Source: CAZCZU01 sp964503475
Lineage (GTDB): Bacteria > Pseudomonadota > Zetaproteobacteria > Mariprofundales > Mariprofundaceae
DNA: 44,022 nucleotides
Direction of reading: 5' to 3'
Assembly: GCA_964503475.1 (NCBI GenBank)
Contig: CAZCZU010000020.1
Coordinates: forward strand, 1 to 44,022
In this document: in pieces, positions 38,680-44,022 of the stretch
How positions within the stretch are numbered: position 1 is the first letter of the stretch
Layout: each line of letters begins with the position of its first letter
Notes under the pieces: generated by a model
Databases searched by the model: none
Told to the model about the DNA's origin: nothing
What the model saw: the letters and a program-made list of their open reading frames with translations, nothing else
Position numbers and translations under genes: made by a program

Positions 38680-39426
38680 TCAAAGCTTGTATCCCCGATG
38701 CAACGCTACAACGCCACCGGTCATATTCTCATGCCGCACCAGCCCGAAGCCGGCCTCCGCGATCAACTTCTCGAAGCGGCGCTGGTCCGGGAAACGGCGG
38801 ATCGACTCGACCAGGTACTGGTAGCTGGCCCGGTCGCCCGTCACCATCTCGCCCATGGCCGGGATGACATTGAAGGAGTAGGCGTCATAAGCCACATCGA
38901 GCAGCGGCAGAACGGGACGCGAGAACTCCAGGCAGAGGAACTGCCCACCCGGCTTGAGCACGCGGTAAAACTCGGCCAATCCTGCCGGGATATCGACGAA
39001 GTTGCGGATACCGAAGGCGATGGTGAGGCAATCGAAGCTGTTGTCGGCAAAGGCGAGCTTTGTACCGTCCGACTGGATGCAGTCGGCCGTACCCGGCAGC
39101 AGCCCCTCATCGACCACGCGCCGGGCACCCTCGTGCAACATCGGCCCGTTCAGATCGGTGAGCACCACGCGCCCGGCCCGCCCCATCTTGTTCAGCAGGC
39201 CGATGGCGATATCGCCGGAGCCTGCCGCCACATCGAGCACGGTATCGCCCGGCTTCACGGCCGCGGTGGCGAACAGGCGCCGCTTCCACAGGCGGTGCAT
39301 GCCGCCGCTCATCAGGTCGTTCATGATGTCGTACTTCTCCGCTACCGAGGAGAAGACGCCCATGACACGGCCCGCCTTCTCGGCCAGCGGTACCGTCTCA
39401 TATCCGAAATGGGTTTCCTTGTTCAT
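38680..39426 (-). CDS. ubiE: Ubiquinone/menaquinone methyltransferase UbiE
   Basis: A 248-aa SAM-dependent C-methyltransferase of quinone synthesis. The N-terminus HFGYETVPLAEKAGRVMGVFSSVAEKYDIMNDLMSGGMHRLWKR is the UbiE signature. The SAM-binding motif I is VLDVAAGSGDIA, followed by LTDLNGPML, IQSDGTKLAFADNSFD, LTIAFGIRNFVD and FLCLEFSRPV. The start is an ATG at 39426. It uses SAM made by MetK encoded downstream and heads the ubi group. An NrdR-like box lies 74-89 bases upstream. Confidence 0.97.
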   Translation of the reverse strand: MNKETHFGYETVPLAEKAGRVMGVFSSVAEKYDIMNDLMSGGMHRLWKRRLFATAAVKPGDTVLDVAAGSGDIAIGLLNKMGRAGRVVLTDLNGPMLHEGARRVVDEGLLPGTADCIQSDGTKLAFADNSFDCLTIAFGIRNFVDIPAGLAEFYRVLKPGGQFLCLEFSRPVLPLLDVAYDAYSFNVIPAMGEMVTGDRASYQYLVESIRRFPDQRRFEKLIAEAGFGLVRHENMTGGVVALHRGYKL

Positions 39427-39499
39427 GCGGAGAAGCGTAACAGCAGCCCGTGACCGGCTCCAGCACCGGCACCATGCATGTGTTGCACCACATGCACAG

Positions 39500-39515
39500 A
39501 CACTATATATAGTAT
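39500..39515. promoter_or_regulatory. Distal NrdR box
   Basis: ACACTATATATAGTAT contains a perfect palindromic core CTATATATAG, the NrdR consensus. It lies about 285 bases before nrdJa and 74 before ubiE, so which gene it serves is unclear. Confidence 0.65.
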
Positions 39516-39540
39516 GCAGACAAAAACAGCCGCCAGCCCT

Positions 39541-39575
39541 TTATCCACAACGAACTGTGGATAATCAGTGGATAA
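39541..39575. promoter_or_regulatory. Cluster of three DnaA boxes upstream of nrdJa
   Basis: TTATCCACA (39541-39549) is a perfect DnaA box; TGTGGATAA (39556-39564) is a perfect box in reverse; AGTGGATAA (39567-39575) is a reverse box with one change, 11 bases (one helical turn) from the second. A fourth near-match ATATCCACA lies at 39685-39693 past the promoter. DnaA is known to control nrdAB in Escherichia coli; control of nrdJ here is inference. Confidence 0.7.
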
Positions 39576-39601
39576 ACGGTGGGTTGTTTGTGTGTGAAAA
39601 A

Positions 39602-39649
39602 ACACCACAGATAGTGCATCTGTGATTCTTGACACCCTACATATAGCGT
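39602..39649. promoter_or_regulatory. Tandem NrdR boxes over the nrdJa promoter
   Basis: Box 1 at 39602-39617 has core CCACAGATAG (weaker) and box 2 at 39634-39649 has core CTACATATAG (9 of 10 to consensus). Their starts are 32 bases apart, three helical turns, as usual for NrdR pairs. Box 2 sits between the -35 and -10 of the promoter, a repressing position. Box 1 also overlaps an inverted repeat CACAGAT/ATCTGTG. Confidence 0.65.
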
Positions 39650-39656
39650 CTAAACT
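39629..39656 (+). promoter_or_regulatory. Likely nrdJa promoter
   Basis: TTGACA (39629-39634), a 16-base spacer, then TAAACT (39651-39656). The perfect -35 and its overlap with an NrdR box support it. The leader to the nrdJa start would be about 125 nt; no cobalamin riboswitch is recognisable there. Confidence 0.6.
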
Positions 39657-39787
39657 CGCCCTTACGGTCAACGCCAGGAGGCGTATATCCACAGGGAAAG
39701 CGACCGCATCACCACAGTTTCAGCACAGTTAAAGCAGACAGGGCCTCTGACAGGCCCGGGTCGATCCGACACATGAGGGGGAGGCGC

Positions 39788-41950
39788 ATGAGCGCAAACA
39801 TGAAATCCGTCACCGATATCCACAAAGCCGGCGAGGCGATGGTCGAGCGCATCGGTATGCAGCCGGCCAGCGAGGACATCTGGGACAAGAAGTACCGCCT
39901 GAAAGACAAGGCCGGCCAGCCGGTCGATACGAGCATCGAGGATACCTACCGCCGCGTGGCGCGCGCCCTGGCCGACGTCGAGACAGAGGAGCAGCGCGAG
40001 CACTGGTACGGCAAGTTCGTCTGGGCCCTGGCCCACGGCGCCATCCCGGCCGGCCGCATCATGTCCAATGCCGGGGCCGAGGCGCACAAGCCGGCCACCT
40101 CCACCATCAACTGCACGGTCTCGGGCACCATCCCCGACTCGATGAACGGCATCCTCTCCATGGTGCATGAGGCCGGCCTGACCCTGAAAGCCGGCTGTGG
40201 CATCGGTTACGAGTTCTCCACCCTGCGTCCCAAGGGCGCCTATGTGTCGGGTGCCGGCGCCTACACCTCCGGACCGCTCTCCTTCATGGATATCTACGAC
40301 AAGATGTGTTTCACCGTATCCTCCGCCGGTGGCCGTCGCGGCGCCCAGATGGGCACCTTCGACATCTCGCATCCGGATATCACCGACTTCGTACGCGCCA
40401 AGCGCGAGTCGGGCCGCCTGCGTCAGTTCAACCTCTCCTGCCTGATCAGTGAGGCGTTCATGGAGGCCGTCAAAGCGGACGCGGACTGGCCGCTGATCTT
40501 CCCCGCCACGCCGGGCGAGGTCGAGGATGGCGAGTGCGAGATCGTTTTCCGCCCCGTGGCCACGGCCCCCAGGGATGCGGTACGCAACGACAAGGGTGAG
40601 GTCGCCTGCCGGGTCTACAAGACCATCAAGGCGCAGCGGCTGTGGGATGTGATCATGGCCTCCACCTACGACTACGCCGAGCCGGGCTTCATCCTCATCG
40701 ACCGGGTCAACGAGATGAACAACAACTGGTTCTGCGAGGATGTGCGCGCCACCAACCCCTGCGGCGAGCAGCCGCTGCCCCCGTACGGCGCCTGCCTGCT
40801 GGGCTCGATCAACCTGACCAAGTTCGTGCGCGATCCGTTCACCGACAAGGCCCACTTCGACTGGGACAAATACCGCGAGGTGGTGGCCGTGTTCACCCGC
40901 ATGCTCGACAACGTGGTCGAGATCAACGGCCTGCCGCTGGAGAAGCAGCGCGAGGAGATCATGAGCAAGCGCCGCCATGGCATGGGCTTCCTGGGCCTGG
41001 GCTCCACACTTACGATGATGGGCATGCGCTACGGCGATGATACGTCACTGGAGTTCACCGAGCAGATCGCCTACGAGATGGCGCGCACCGGCTTCAAGGT
41101 CGGCCTGGAGCTGACTGAGGAGAAGGGCATTGCCCCGGCCCTGGACGCCGAGTACGAAGTGACCACCGACATGATGCGCAAGCGCCCGGAGATGGCCAAA
41201 GACGGCATCAAGGTGGGCGATAAGCTCAAGGGCCGCATTCTGTGGGGCAAGTACTCGCGCTACATGCAGCAGCTGGCCGCCAACAGCAAGGCGGATGCCG
41301 CCCTGGTCAAGAAGCTGATCGACAAGGGCTGCCGCTTCACGCACCACTCCTCGATCGCCCCGACCGGCACCATCTCGCTCTCCCTGGCCAACAACGCCTC
41401 CAACGGCATCGAGCCGAGCTTTGCGCACCACTATGCGCGCAACGTCATCCGCGAGGGCAAGAAATCGAAAGAGAAGGTGGATGTCTTCTCGTTTGAGCTG
41501 CTGGCCTACCGCGAGCTGGTCAACGCCAAGGCGATGCCCTACTCCGATGATCCGGAGGCTGCCCTGCCGGACTACTTCATCAGTGCCGATGATGTGACCC
41601 CGAAGCAGCATGTCGATATCCAGGCGGCGGCCCAGAAGTGGGTGGACTCCTCCATCTCCAAGACGGCCAACGTACCGACCGATTTCCCGTACGAGGATTT
41701 CAAGGATATCTACCTCTACGCCTACGAGAAGGGATTGAAGGGCTGCACCACCTTCCGCTTCAACCCGGAGGCGTTCCAGGGCGTGCTGGTCAAGGATCAG
41801 GATCTGGCCAACACCACCTACAAGTTCACCCTCGAGGACGGCAGCGTCGTCGAGGCCAAGGGCAACGAGGAGATCGAGTACGACGGCGAGATGCACTCCG
41901 CCGCCAACCTCTACGATGCCCTGAAAGAGGGTTACTACGGGAAGTTCTGA
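39788..41950 (+). CDS. nrdJa: B12-dependent (class II) ribonucleotide reductase, catalytic subunit NrdJa
   Basis: A 720-aa catalytic chain that reduces ribonucleotides using adenosylcobalamin, so it works with or without oxygen. Active-site marks: C109 in STINCTVSG (substrate-side Cys), C325 and E327 in NPCGEQPLPPYGACLLGS (radical Cys and acid), and HHSSIAPTGTISL (phosphate binding). The product stops before the TSCPD/zinc tail found in one-chain NrdJ; that part is encoded by nrdJb downstream, as in Pseudomonas aeruginosa. The ATG at 39788 is used because GGGGAGG lies three bases upstream; an ATG at 39773 would place that site inside the gene. The upstream region carries NrdR and DnaA boxes. 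Confidence 0.95.
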   Translation: MSANMKSVTDIHKAGEAMVERIGMQPASEDIWDKKYRLKDKAGQPVDTSIEDTYRRVARALADVETEEQREHWYGKFVWALAHGAIPAGRIMSNAGAEAHKPATSTINCTVSGTIPDSMNGILSMVHEAGLTLKAGCGIGYEFSTLRPKGAYVSGAGAYTSGPLSFMDIYDKMCFTVSSAGGRRGAQMGTFDISHPDITDFVRAKRESGRLRQFNLSCLISEAFMEAVKADADWPLIFPATPGEVEDGECEIVFRPVATAPRDAVRNDKGEVACRVYKTIKAQRLWDVIMASTYDYAEPGFILIDRVNEMNNNWFCEDVRATNPCGEQPLPPYGACLLGSINLTKFVRDPFTDKAHFDWDKYREVVAVFTRMLDNVVEINGLPLEKQREEIMSKRRHGMGFLGLGSTLTMMGMRYGDDTSLEFTEQIAYEMARTGFKVGLELTEEKGIAPALDAEYEVTTDMMRKRPEMAKDGIKVGDKLKGRILWGKYSRYMQQLAANSKADAALVKKLIDKGCRFTHHSSIAPTGTISLSLANNASNGIEPSFAHHYARNVIREGKKSKEKVDVFSFELLAYRELVNAKAMPYSDDPEAALPDYFISADDVTPKQHVDIQAAAQKWVDSSISKTANVPTDFPYEDFKDIYLYAYEKGLKGCTTFRFNPEAFQGVLVKDQDLANTTYKFTLEDGSVVEAKGNEEIEYDGEMHSAANLYDALKEGYYGKF

Positions 41951-41999
41951 TCCGCGGATCAGTAACGTTCCAACGAATGGTGCTCAGGCAACACCGAGA

Positions 42000-42138
42000 G
42001 GGAACGCTGAGCGGCTCAGCGTTCCCGTGCGGGCCAGGAGGCCCGCCAGGAGTAACGATGCAAGTCGTTGATCCTGTAAGCAAAGGCGAAACCGCGTTTT
42101 GTCTTTGCGTACTGATTTTTGGCAGGAGCCAATAAATC
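42000..42138 (-). repeat. Structured intergenic repeat, copy C
   Basis: By plus-strand position: a perfect 12-bp hairpin GGGAACGCTGAG/CTCAGCGTTCCC (42000-42026), then GCGGGCC/GGCCCGC with loop AGGA (42029-42046), AACGA/TCGTT, stem II GCAAAG (42080-42085) and CTTTGC (42103-42108) enclosing the core (AAAACGCGGTTTC on the minus strand), and stem I GATTTTTGGC and GCCAATAAATC with loop AGGA (TCCT on the minus strand) at 42114-42138. It starts 49 bases after the nrdJa stop. Confidence 0.82.
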
Positions 42139-42167
42139 GGCATCTAATCAAAGACGGAGGTTGAGAG

Positions 42168-42533
42168 ATGGCAGCAGCAAACGGCATTCAATGGCCCGAC
42201 CTGCGCACACCACCGATCAACCTCTGGGTGATGCCGGTCTGGAAAGAGTCTGATGGATTGCCTTCTGCATCCCATCAGCAACGTGCGAACAAAAGCGCGG
42301 TTTTGTCCGCACTCACAAAATCGACGGCTGGCACCGTCAATTTTGGTGAGCCATCCATGGCTCACCGGGGAGCACCGAATGACTCGTCGCTCCCCTGGCG
42401 GCGCGATGCTTATAGGGACGTCGCCCGCCCGGCGCCGCAGCGCAAGGCTGCGGCGGCCAAAATTTTAGACCGGCATATCGAGCTATTGGCAGCACGGGCC
42501 GGCAACGGAGAGAAGTATGGCCATCAAGATTGA
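42168..42533 (+). CDS. Small ORF between nrdJa and nrdJb, interrupted in frame by repeat D
   Basis: A 121-aa open frame with an excellent ribosome site (GGAGG seven bases before the ATG) and a stop 17 bases inside nrdJb, the geometry of translational coupling. Residues 1-27 (QWPDLRTPPINLWVMP) and about 98-121 (ILDRHIELLAARAGNGEKYG) look protein-like, while the middle is the in-frame translation of repeat copy D and its following hairpins. Without that insert the protein would be about 50 aa. I do not recognise it. It may be a small NrdJ-associated protein that tolerated the repeat, or a broken gene; neither is shown. Confidence 0.5.
   Translation: MAAANGIQWPDLRTPPINLWVMPVWKESDGLPSASHQQRANKSAVLSALTKSTAGTVNFGEPSMAHRGAPNDSSLPWRRDAYRDVARPAPQRKAAAAKILDRHIELLAARAGNGEKYGHQD
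42251..42454 (+). repeat. Structured repeat, copy D, inside a small ORF
   Basis: Stem I TGATGG/CCATCA (42251-42277) with loop CTTCT. Stem II GTGCG-a-ACAAAA (42283-42294) and TTTTGT-c-CGCAC (42301-42312) around GCGCGG. Linker TCAC. Stem III CAAAAT-GACGG paired with CCGTC-ATTTTG (42316-42345). Stem IV is a perfect 8-bp GGTGAGCC/GGCTCACC with loop ATCCAT (42345-42366). Two more hairpins follow: GGGGAGC/GCTCCCC (42367-42395) and GCCGCAGC/GCTGCGGC (42434-42454). The family core ends near 42366. Confidence 0.82.
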
Positions 42534-43167
42534 CAAGAAGATCACCGGATATGATGTGAAGAAGCCCGAGGATGAGGCGCAGCAGGCAGAGGCCAACCAG
42601 GCCAGCGTGGCCCATATCGCGCCGCTGCTGGAGCGCGACGACGTACTCGAGGGCAACACCTACAAGATCAAGACCCCGGACTCCGAGCACGCCCTCTACA
42701 TCACCATCAACGATGTGATCGTGCACGAGCCGGACGGCTCCAGCCACCGTCGCCCGTTCGAGATCTTCATCAACTCGAAGAACATGGAGCACTTCCAGTG
42801 GATCGTGGCGCTGACCCGCGTGATCTCGGCTATCTTCCGCAAGGGTGGCGATGTCACCTTCCTGGTCGAGGAGATGAAGGCCGTATTCGATCCGCGTGGC
42901 GGCTACTTCAAGAAGGGCGGCCGCTACATGCCGTCGCTGGTGGCCGAGATCGGCGAGGTGATCCAGCAGCACATGATCTCCATCGGCATGATGGAGGGGC
43001 AGCTGAACACACCGGAGCTGCAGCTGAAGAAGCAGCAGATCGAGGAGAAGATGGGCGGCTCAGCCATGGCCGGCGCCACCCAGTGCCCGAAGTGTGCCGC
43101 CATGGCCCTGGTGCGCATGGACGGCTGCGACACCTGCCTGGAGTGTGGCCACTCCAAGTGCGGCTGA
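42517..43167 (+). CDS. nrdJb: B12-dependent ribonucleotide reductase, accessory chain NrdJb (TSCPD domain)
   Basis: A 216-aa protein equivalent to the C-terminal part of class II reductases: a TSCPD-type domain (about 55-145: LYITINDVIVHEPDGSSHRRPFEIFINSKN, VTFLVEEMKAVFDPRGGYF) and a cysteine-rich tail with C190, C193, C204, C207, C210 and C215, able to bind zinc and relay electrons to the active site. GGAGAG lies just before the ATG. In Pseudomonas aeruginosa the two chains are encoded almost adjacently; here 566 bases with repeats C and D separate them. It is followed by a terminator, and part of its 3' end is repeated at 43821. Confidence 0.9.
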   Translation: MAIKIDKKITGYDVKKPEDEAQQAEANQASVAHIAPLLERDDVLEGNTYKIKTPDSEHALYITINDVIVHEPDGSSHRRPFEIFINSKNMEHFQWIVALTRVISAIFRKGGDVTFLVEEMKAVFDPRGGYFKKGGRYMPSLVAEIGEVIQQHMISIGMMEGQLNTPELQLKKQQIEEKMGGSAMAGATQCPKCAAMALVRMDGCDTCLECGHSKCG

Positions 43168-43187
43168 TTCAACCCTGAGCAACCTGG

Positions 43188-43228
43188 AAAGGGAGCCAGT
43201 TTGTGATCAAGCCGGCTCCCTTTTTATT
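43188..43228 (+). terminator. Terminator of nrdJb
   Basis: Stem AAAGGGAGCC (43188-43197) and GGCTCCCTTT (43214-43223), 10 bp with a 16-base loop, then a T-rich tract (TTTTTATTT). Confidence 0.85.
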
Positions 43229-43254
43229 TGGGCATTCAGAACTTGAAGTTTAAA

Positions 43255-43545
43255 TCAGCTCAAACGCTGGCTGAGCAGCGACGGATTCTTCCGGCAATCC
43301 AGAATGGCATAAATGCGCACCTCGTCACCACTGAACAGATAATAGATCGCAAACGGAAAGCGCTTGGCCAACAAACGATGATAACCGAAGTGCATGGCAT
43401 GGATGCCCGCATACAGGTACAACGATTCGATATCTGCAATGATGGAATCGAGAAAATAATCACCCAGCCCTTGCTGCTGCCTCTCGTAAAAGTCCCTCCC
43501 CCTTACGAGATCCTGTTCGGCCTGATCAAGTAGCCGGATGATCAC
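43255..43545 (-). CDS. ParE/RelE-superfamily toxin
   Basis: A 96-aa toxin of the ParE branch. Visible blocks: AEQDLVRGRDFYERQQQGLGDYF (helical hairpin), then HRLLAKRFPFAIYYLFSGDEVRIYAILDCRKNP (beta-sheet core with conserved basic residues). Family members poison gyrase or cut mRNA; which applies cannot be told from sequence. The start overlaps the antitoxin stop by four bases (ATGA), so the antitoxin is made first. It lies on the opposite strand to nrdJb, between two copies of the nrdJb 3' end. Confidence 0.88.
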   Translation of the reverse strand: MIIRLLDQAEQDLVRGRDFYERQQQGLGDYFLDSIIADIESLYLYAGIHAMHFGYHRLLAKRFPFAIYYLFSGDEVRIYAILDCRKNPSLLSQRLS

Positions 43546-43760
43546 CGGCGTGTTTTGCGTAACCGCTCTTTAACCACATCCAGATCAGCGAATCCGGCAG
43601 AGCCATCCTGCAAACTCGCCTCTCTGGCCTCCAGCACATCGCCATGCCATTCCGGCGAGGGGAAGCGTTCGGCATCCCGGGTCAGATCATCCCACAGCAG
43701 CTCCATGGCGGCGAGCTTGTCCGATGTTGTCATGCTCTCAAGGGGCAGAGTAACAGCCAT
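43542..43760 (-). CDS. Addiction-module antitoxin (TIGR02574-like)
   Basis: A 72-aa protein of the short addiction-module component family often paired with ParE-like toxins: a helical N-terminus (TTSDKLAAMELLWDDLTRD), then SPEWHGDVLEAREA and a C-terminal DLDVVKERLRK. The ATG at 43760 is chosen because a perfect AGGAGG lies eight bases upstream; a GTG three codons earlier is inside that spacing. It should bind and neutralise the toxin encoded directly after it, and members of this class may regulate their own operon. Confidence 0.85.
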   Translation of the reverse strand: MAVTLPLESMTTSDKLAAMELLWDDLTRDAERFPSPEWHGDVLEAREASLQDGSAGFADLDVVKERLRKTRR

Positions 43761-43820
43761 ATGCGCCACCTCCTGTCTGATGGTCAGTAGAAACCATAGC
43801 GCAATTCGTCATTCGTACAC

Positions 43821-43942
43821 AACAGCAAGTCGAGGAGAAGATGGCCGACGCCACCCGGTGCCCGAAGTGTGCCGCCATGGCCCTGGTCCGCATGGACGGC
43901 TGCGACACCTGCCTAGAGTGCGGCCACTCCAAGTGTGGCTGA
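43821..43942 (+). pseudogene. Partial duplicate of the nrdJb 3' end
   Basis: About 122 bases match nrdJb 43031-43167 with roughly nine mismatches and one 15-base in-frame deletion (hand count). The frame is kept: QQQVEEKMADATRCPKCAAM and the remaining cysteines follow to the same stop, including all six tail cysteines. There is no start codon or ribosome site before the block except an internal ATG at 43841 that would give 33 aa. It lies just outside the toxin/antitoxin pair, so it is a remnant or a target-site duplicate. Confidence 0.85.
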
Positions 43943-43967
43943 TCCAAAATCAGCATTCGTTTCACAC

Positions 43968-43996
43968 GGGAGGCCAAATGGCCTCCCTTTTTATTT
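43968..43996 (+). terminator. Terminator after the nrdJb duplicate
   Basis: Perfect 8-bp stem GGGAGGCC (43968-43975) and GGCCTCCC (43980-43987), loop AAAT, then TTTTTATTT. The tail resembles that of the nrdJb terminator, while the stem sequence differs. Confidence 0.85.
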
Positions 43997-44022
43997 CGAG
44001 GACAGCTTCTCTAATAAGTCAG

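Noticed and set aside
38255..38683. 142-aa open frame on the minus strand across repeats E, F and G
   Set aside because: It is just the translation of palindromic repeats, has no ribosome site, and contains repeated HPSMGG-type residues produced by stem IV.
39541..39693. DnaA-box cluster as a chromosomal origin
   Set aside because: Only three or four boxes, no dnaA, dnaN, gidA/mnmG or par genes nearby, and the boxes surround a clear nrd promoter, so promoter control is the simpler reading.
39668..40978. 436-aa open frame antisense to nrdJa
   Set aside because: It is a codon shadow of NrdJa with no ribosome site or domain.
34377..42454. Repeats as integron attC sites or a CRISPR array
   Set aside because: Folded, sequence-variable arms recall attC, but no GTTRRRY/RYYYAAC core pair and no cassette structure is present. 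Units are not regularly spaced with unique spacers and no cas or intI gene is seen.

Overview
The window is a typical proteobacterial chromosome segment, moderately high in GC. Recognisable housekeeping genes with short gaps fill most of it, and a few patches look acquired. Ubiquinone genes (ubiE, ubiJ-like, ubiB), a type IV pilus block with a PilS/PilR pair, an F-type ATP synthase operon in the standard I-B-E-F-H-A-G-D-C order, and a split B12-dependent ribonucleotide reductase (NrdJa/NrdJb, the arrangement known in Pseudomonas aeruginosa) all point to Proteobacteria. A zetaproteobacterial or deep gammaproteobacterial source would fit, but that is inference; no rRNA or tRNA gene is visible to settle it.

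Layout. 1-1371: an AT-rich patch with a lone SIR2-like NADase-type gene, probably an acquired defence gene. 1372-5340: an aminotransferase and secA, closed by a strong terminator. 5343-8689 (minus): a transglutaminase / alpha-E / circularly permuted ATP-grasp trio; the ATP-grasp gene carries a frameshift in a G6 run. 8803-12285: argJ, an AT-richer lipoprotein gene, a Nudix gene and a secreted sugar-dehydrogenase-like gene. A two-sided terminator then faces rho (minus), which has a long disordered N-terminal extension. From 14191 to 39426 every gene is on the minus strand. Read in transcription order they are ubiE, ubiJ-like, ubiB, metK, SAH riboswitch plus ahcY, a small EF-hand-like secreted protein, atpIBEFHAGDC, a terminator, glmU-glmS, aroE, pilB-pilC-pilS-pilR-pilD and coaE. 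From 39788 on the plus strand come nrdJa, a small ORF and nrdJb, followed by a minus-strand ParE-type toxin/antitoxin pair.

How the parts work together. metK makes SAM, UbiE consumes it, and AhcY clears the SAH product under a SAH-sensing riboswitch. The ubi genes feed the respiratory chain that drives the ATP synthase. The nrdJ promoter region carries NrdR boxes on and next to the promoter and a cluster of DnaA boxes, which suggests dNTP supply is tied to replication.

The most unusual signal is a family of at least seven structured intergenic repeats in three clusters (34377-34583, 38299-38674, 42000-42454). Each has several consecutive hairpins. Loops and linkers are conserved (GGC-TCCT-GCC; AAAACGCGGTTT; CTCAC; CC-ATCCAT-GG), while the stem arms differ from copy to copy and remain complementary. 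Such covariation implies selection for folding as RNA or single-stranded DNA. One copy lies in frame inside a small ORF between nrdJa and nrdJb. A second oddity is that the toxin/antitoxin pair is bracketed by a partial duplication of the 3' end of nrdJb.
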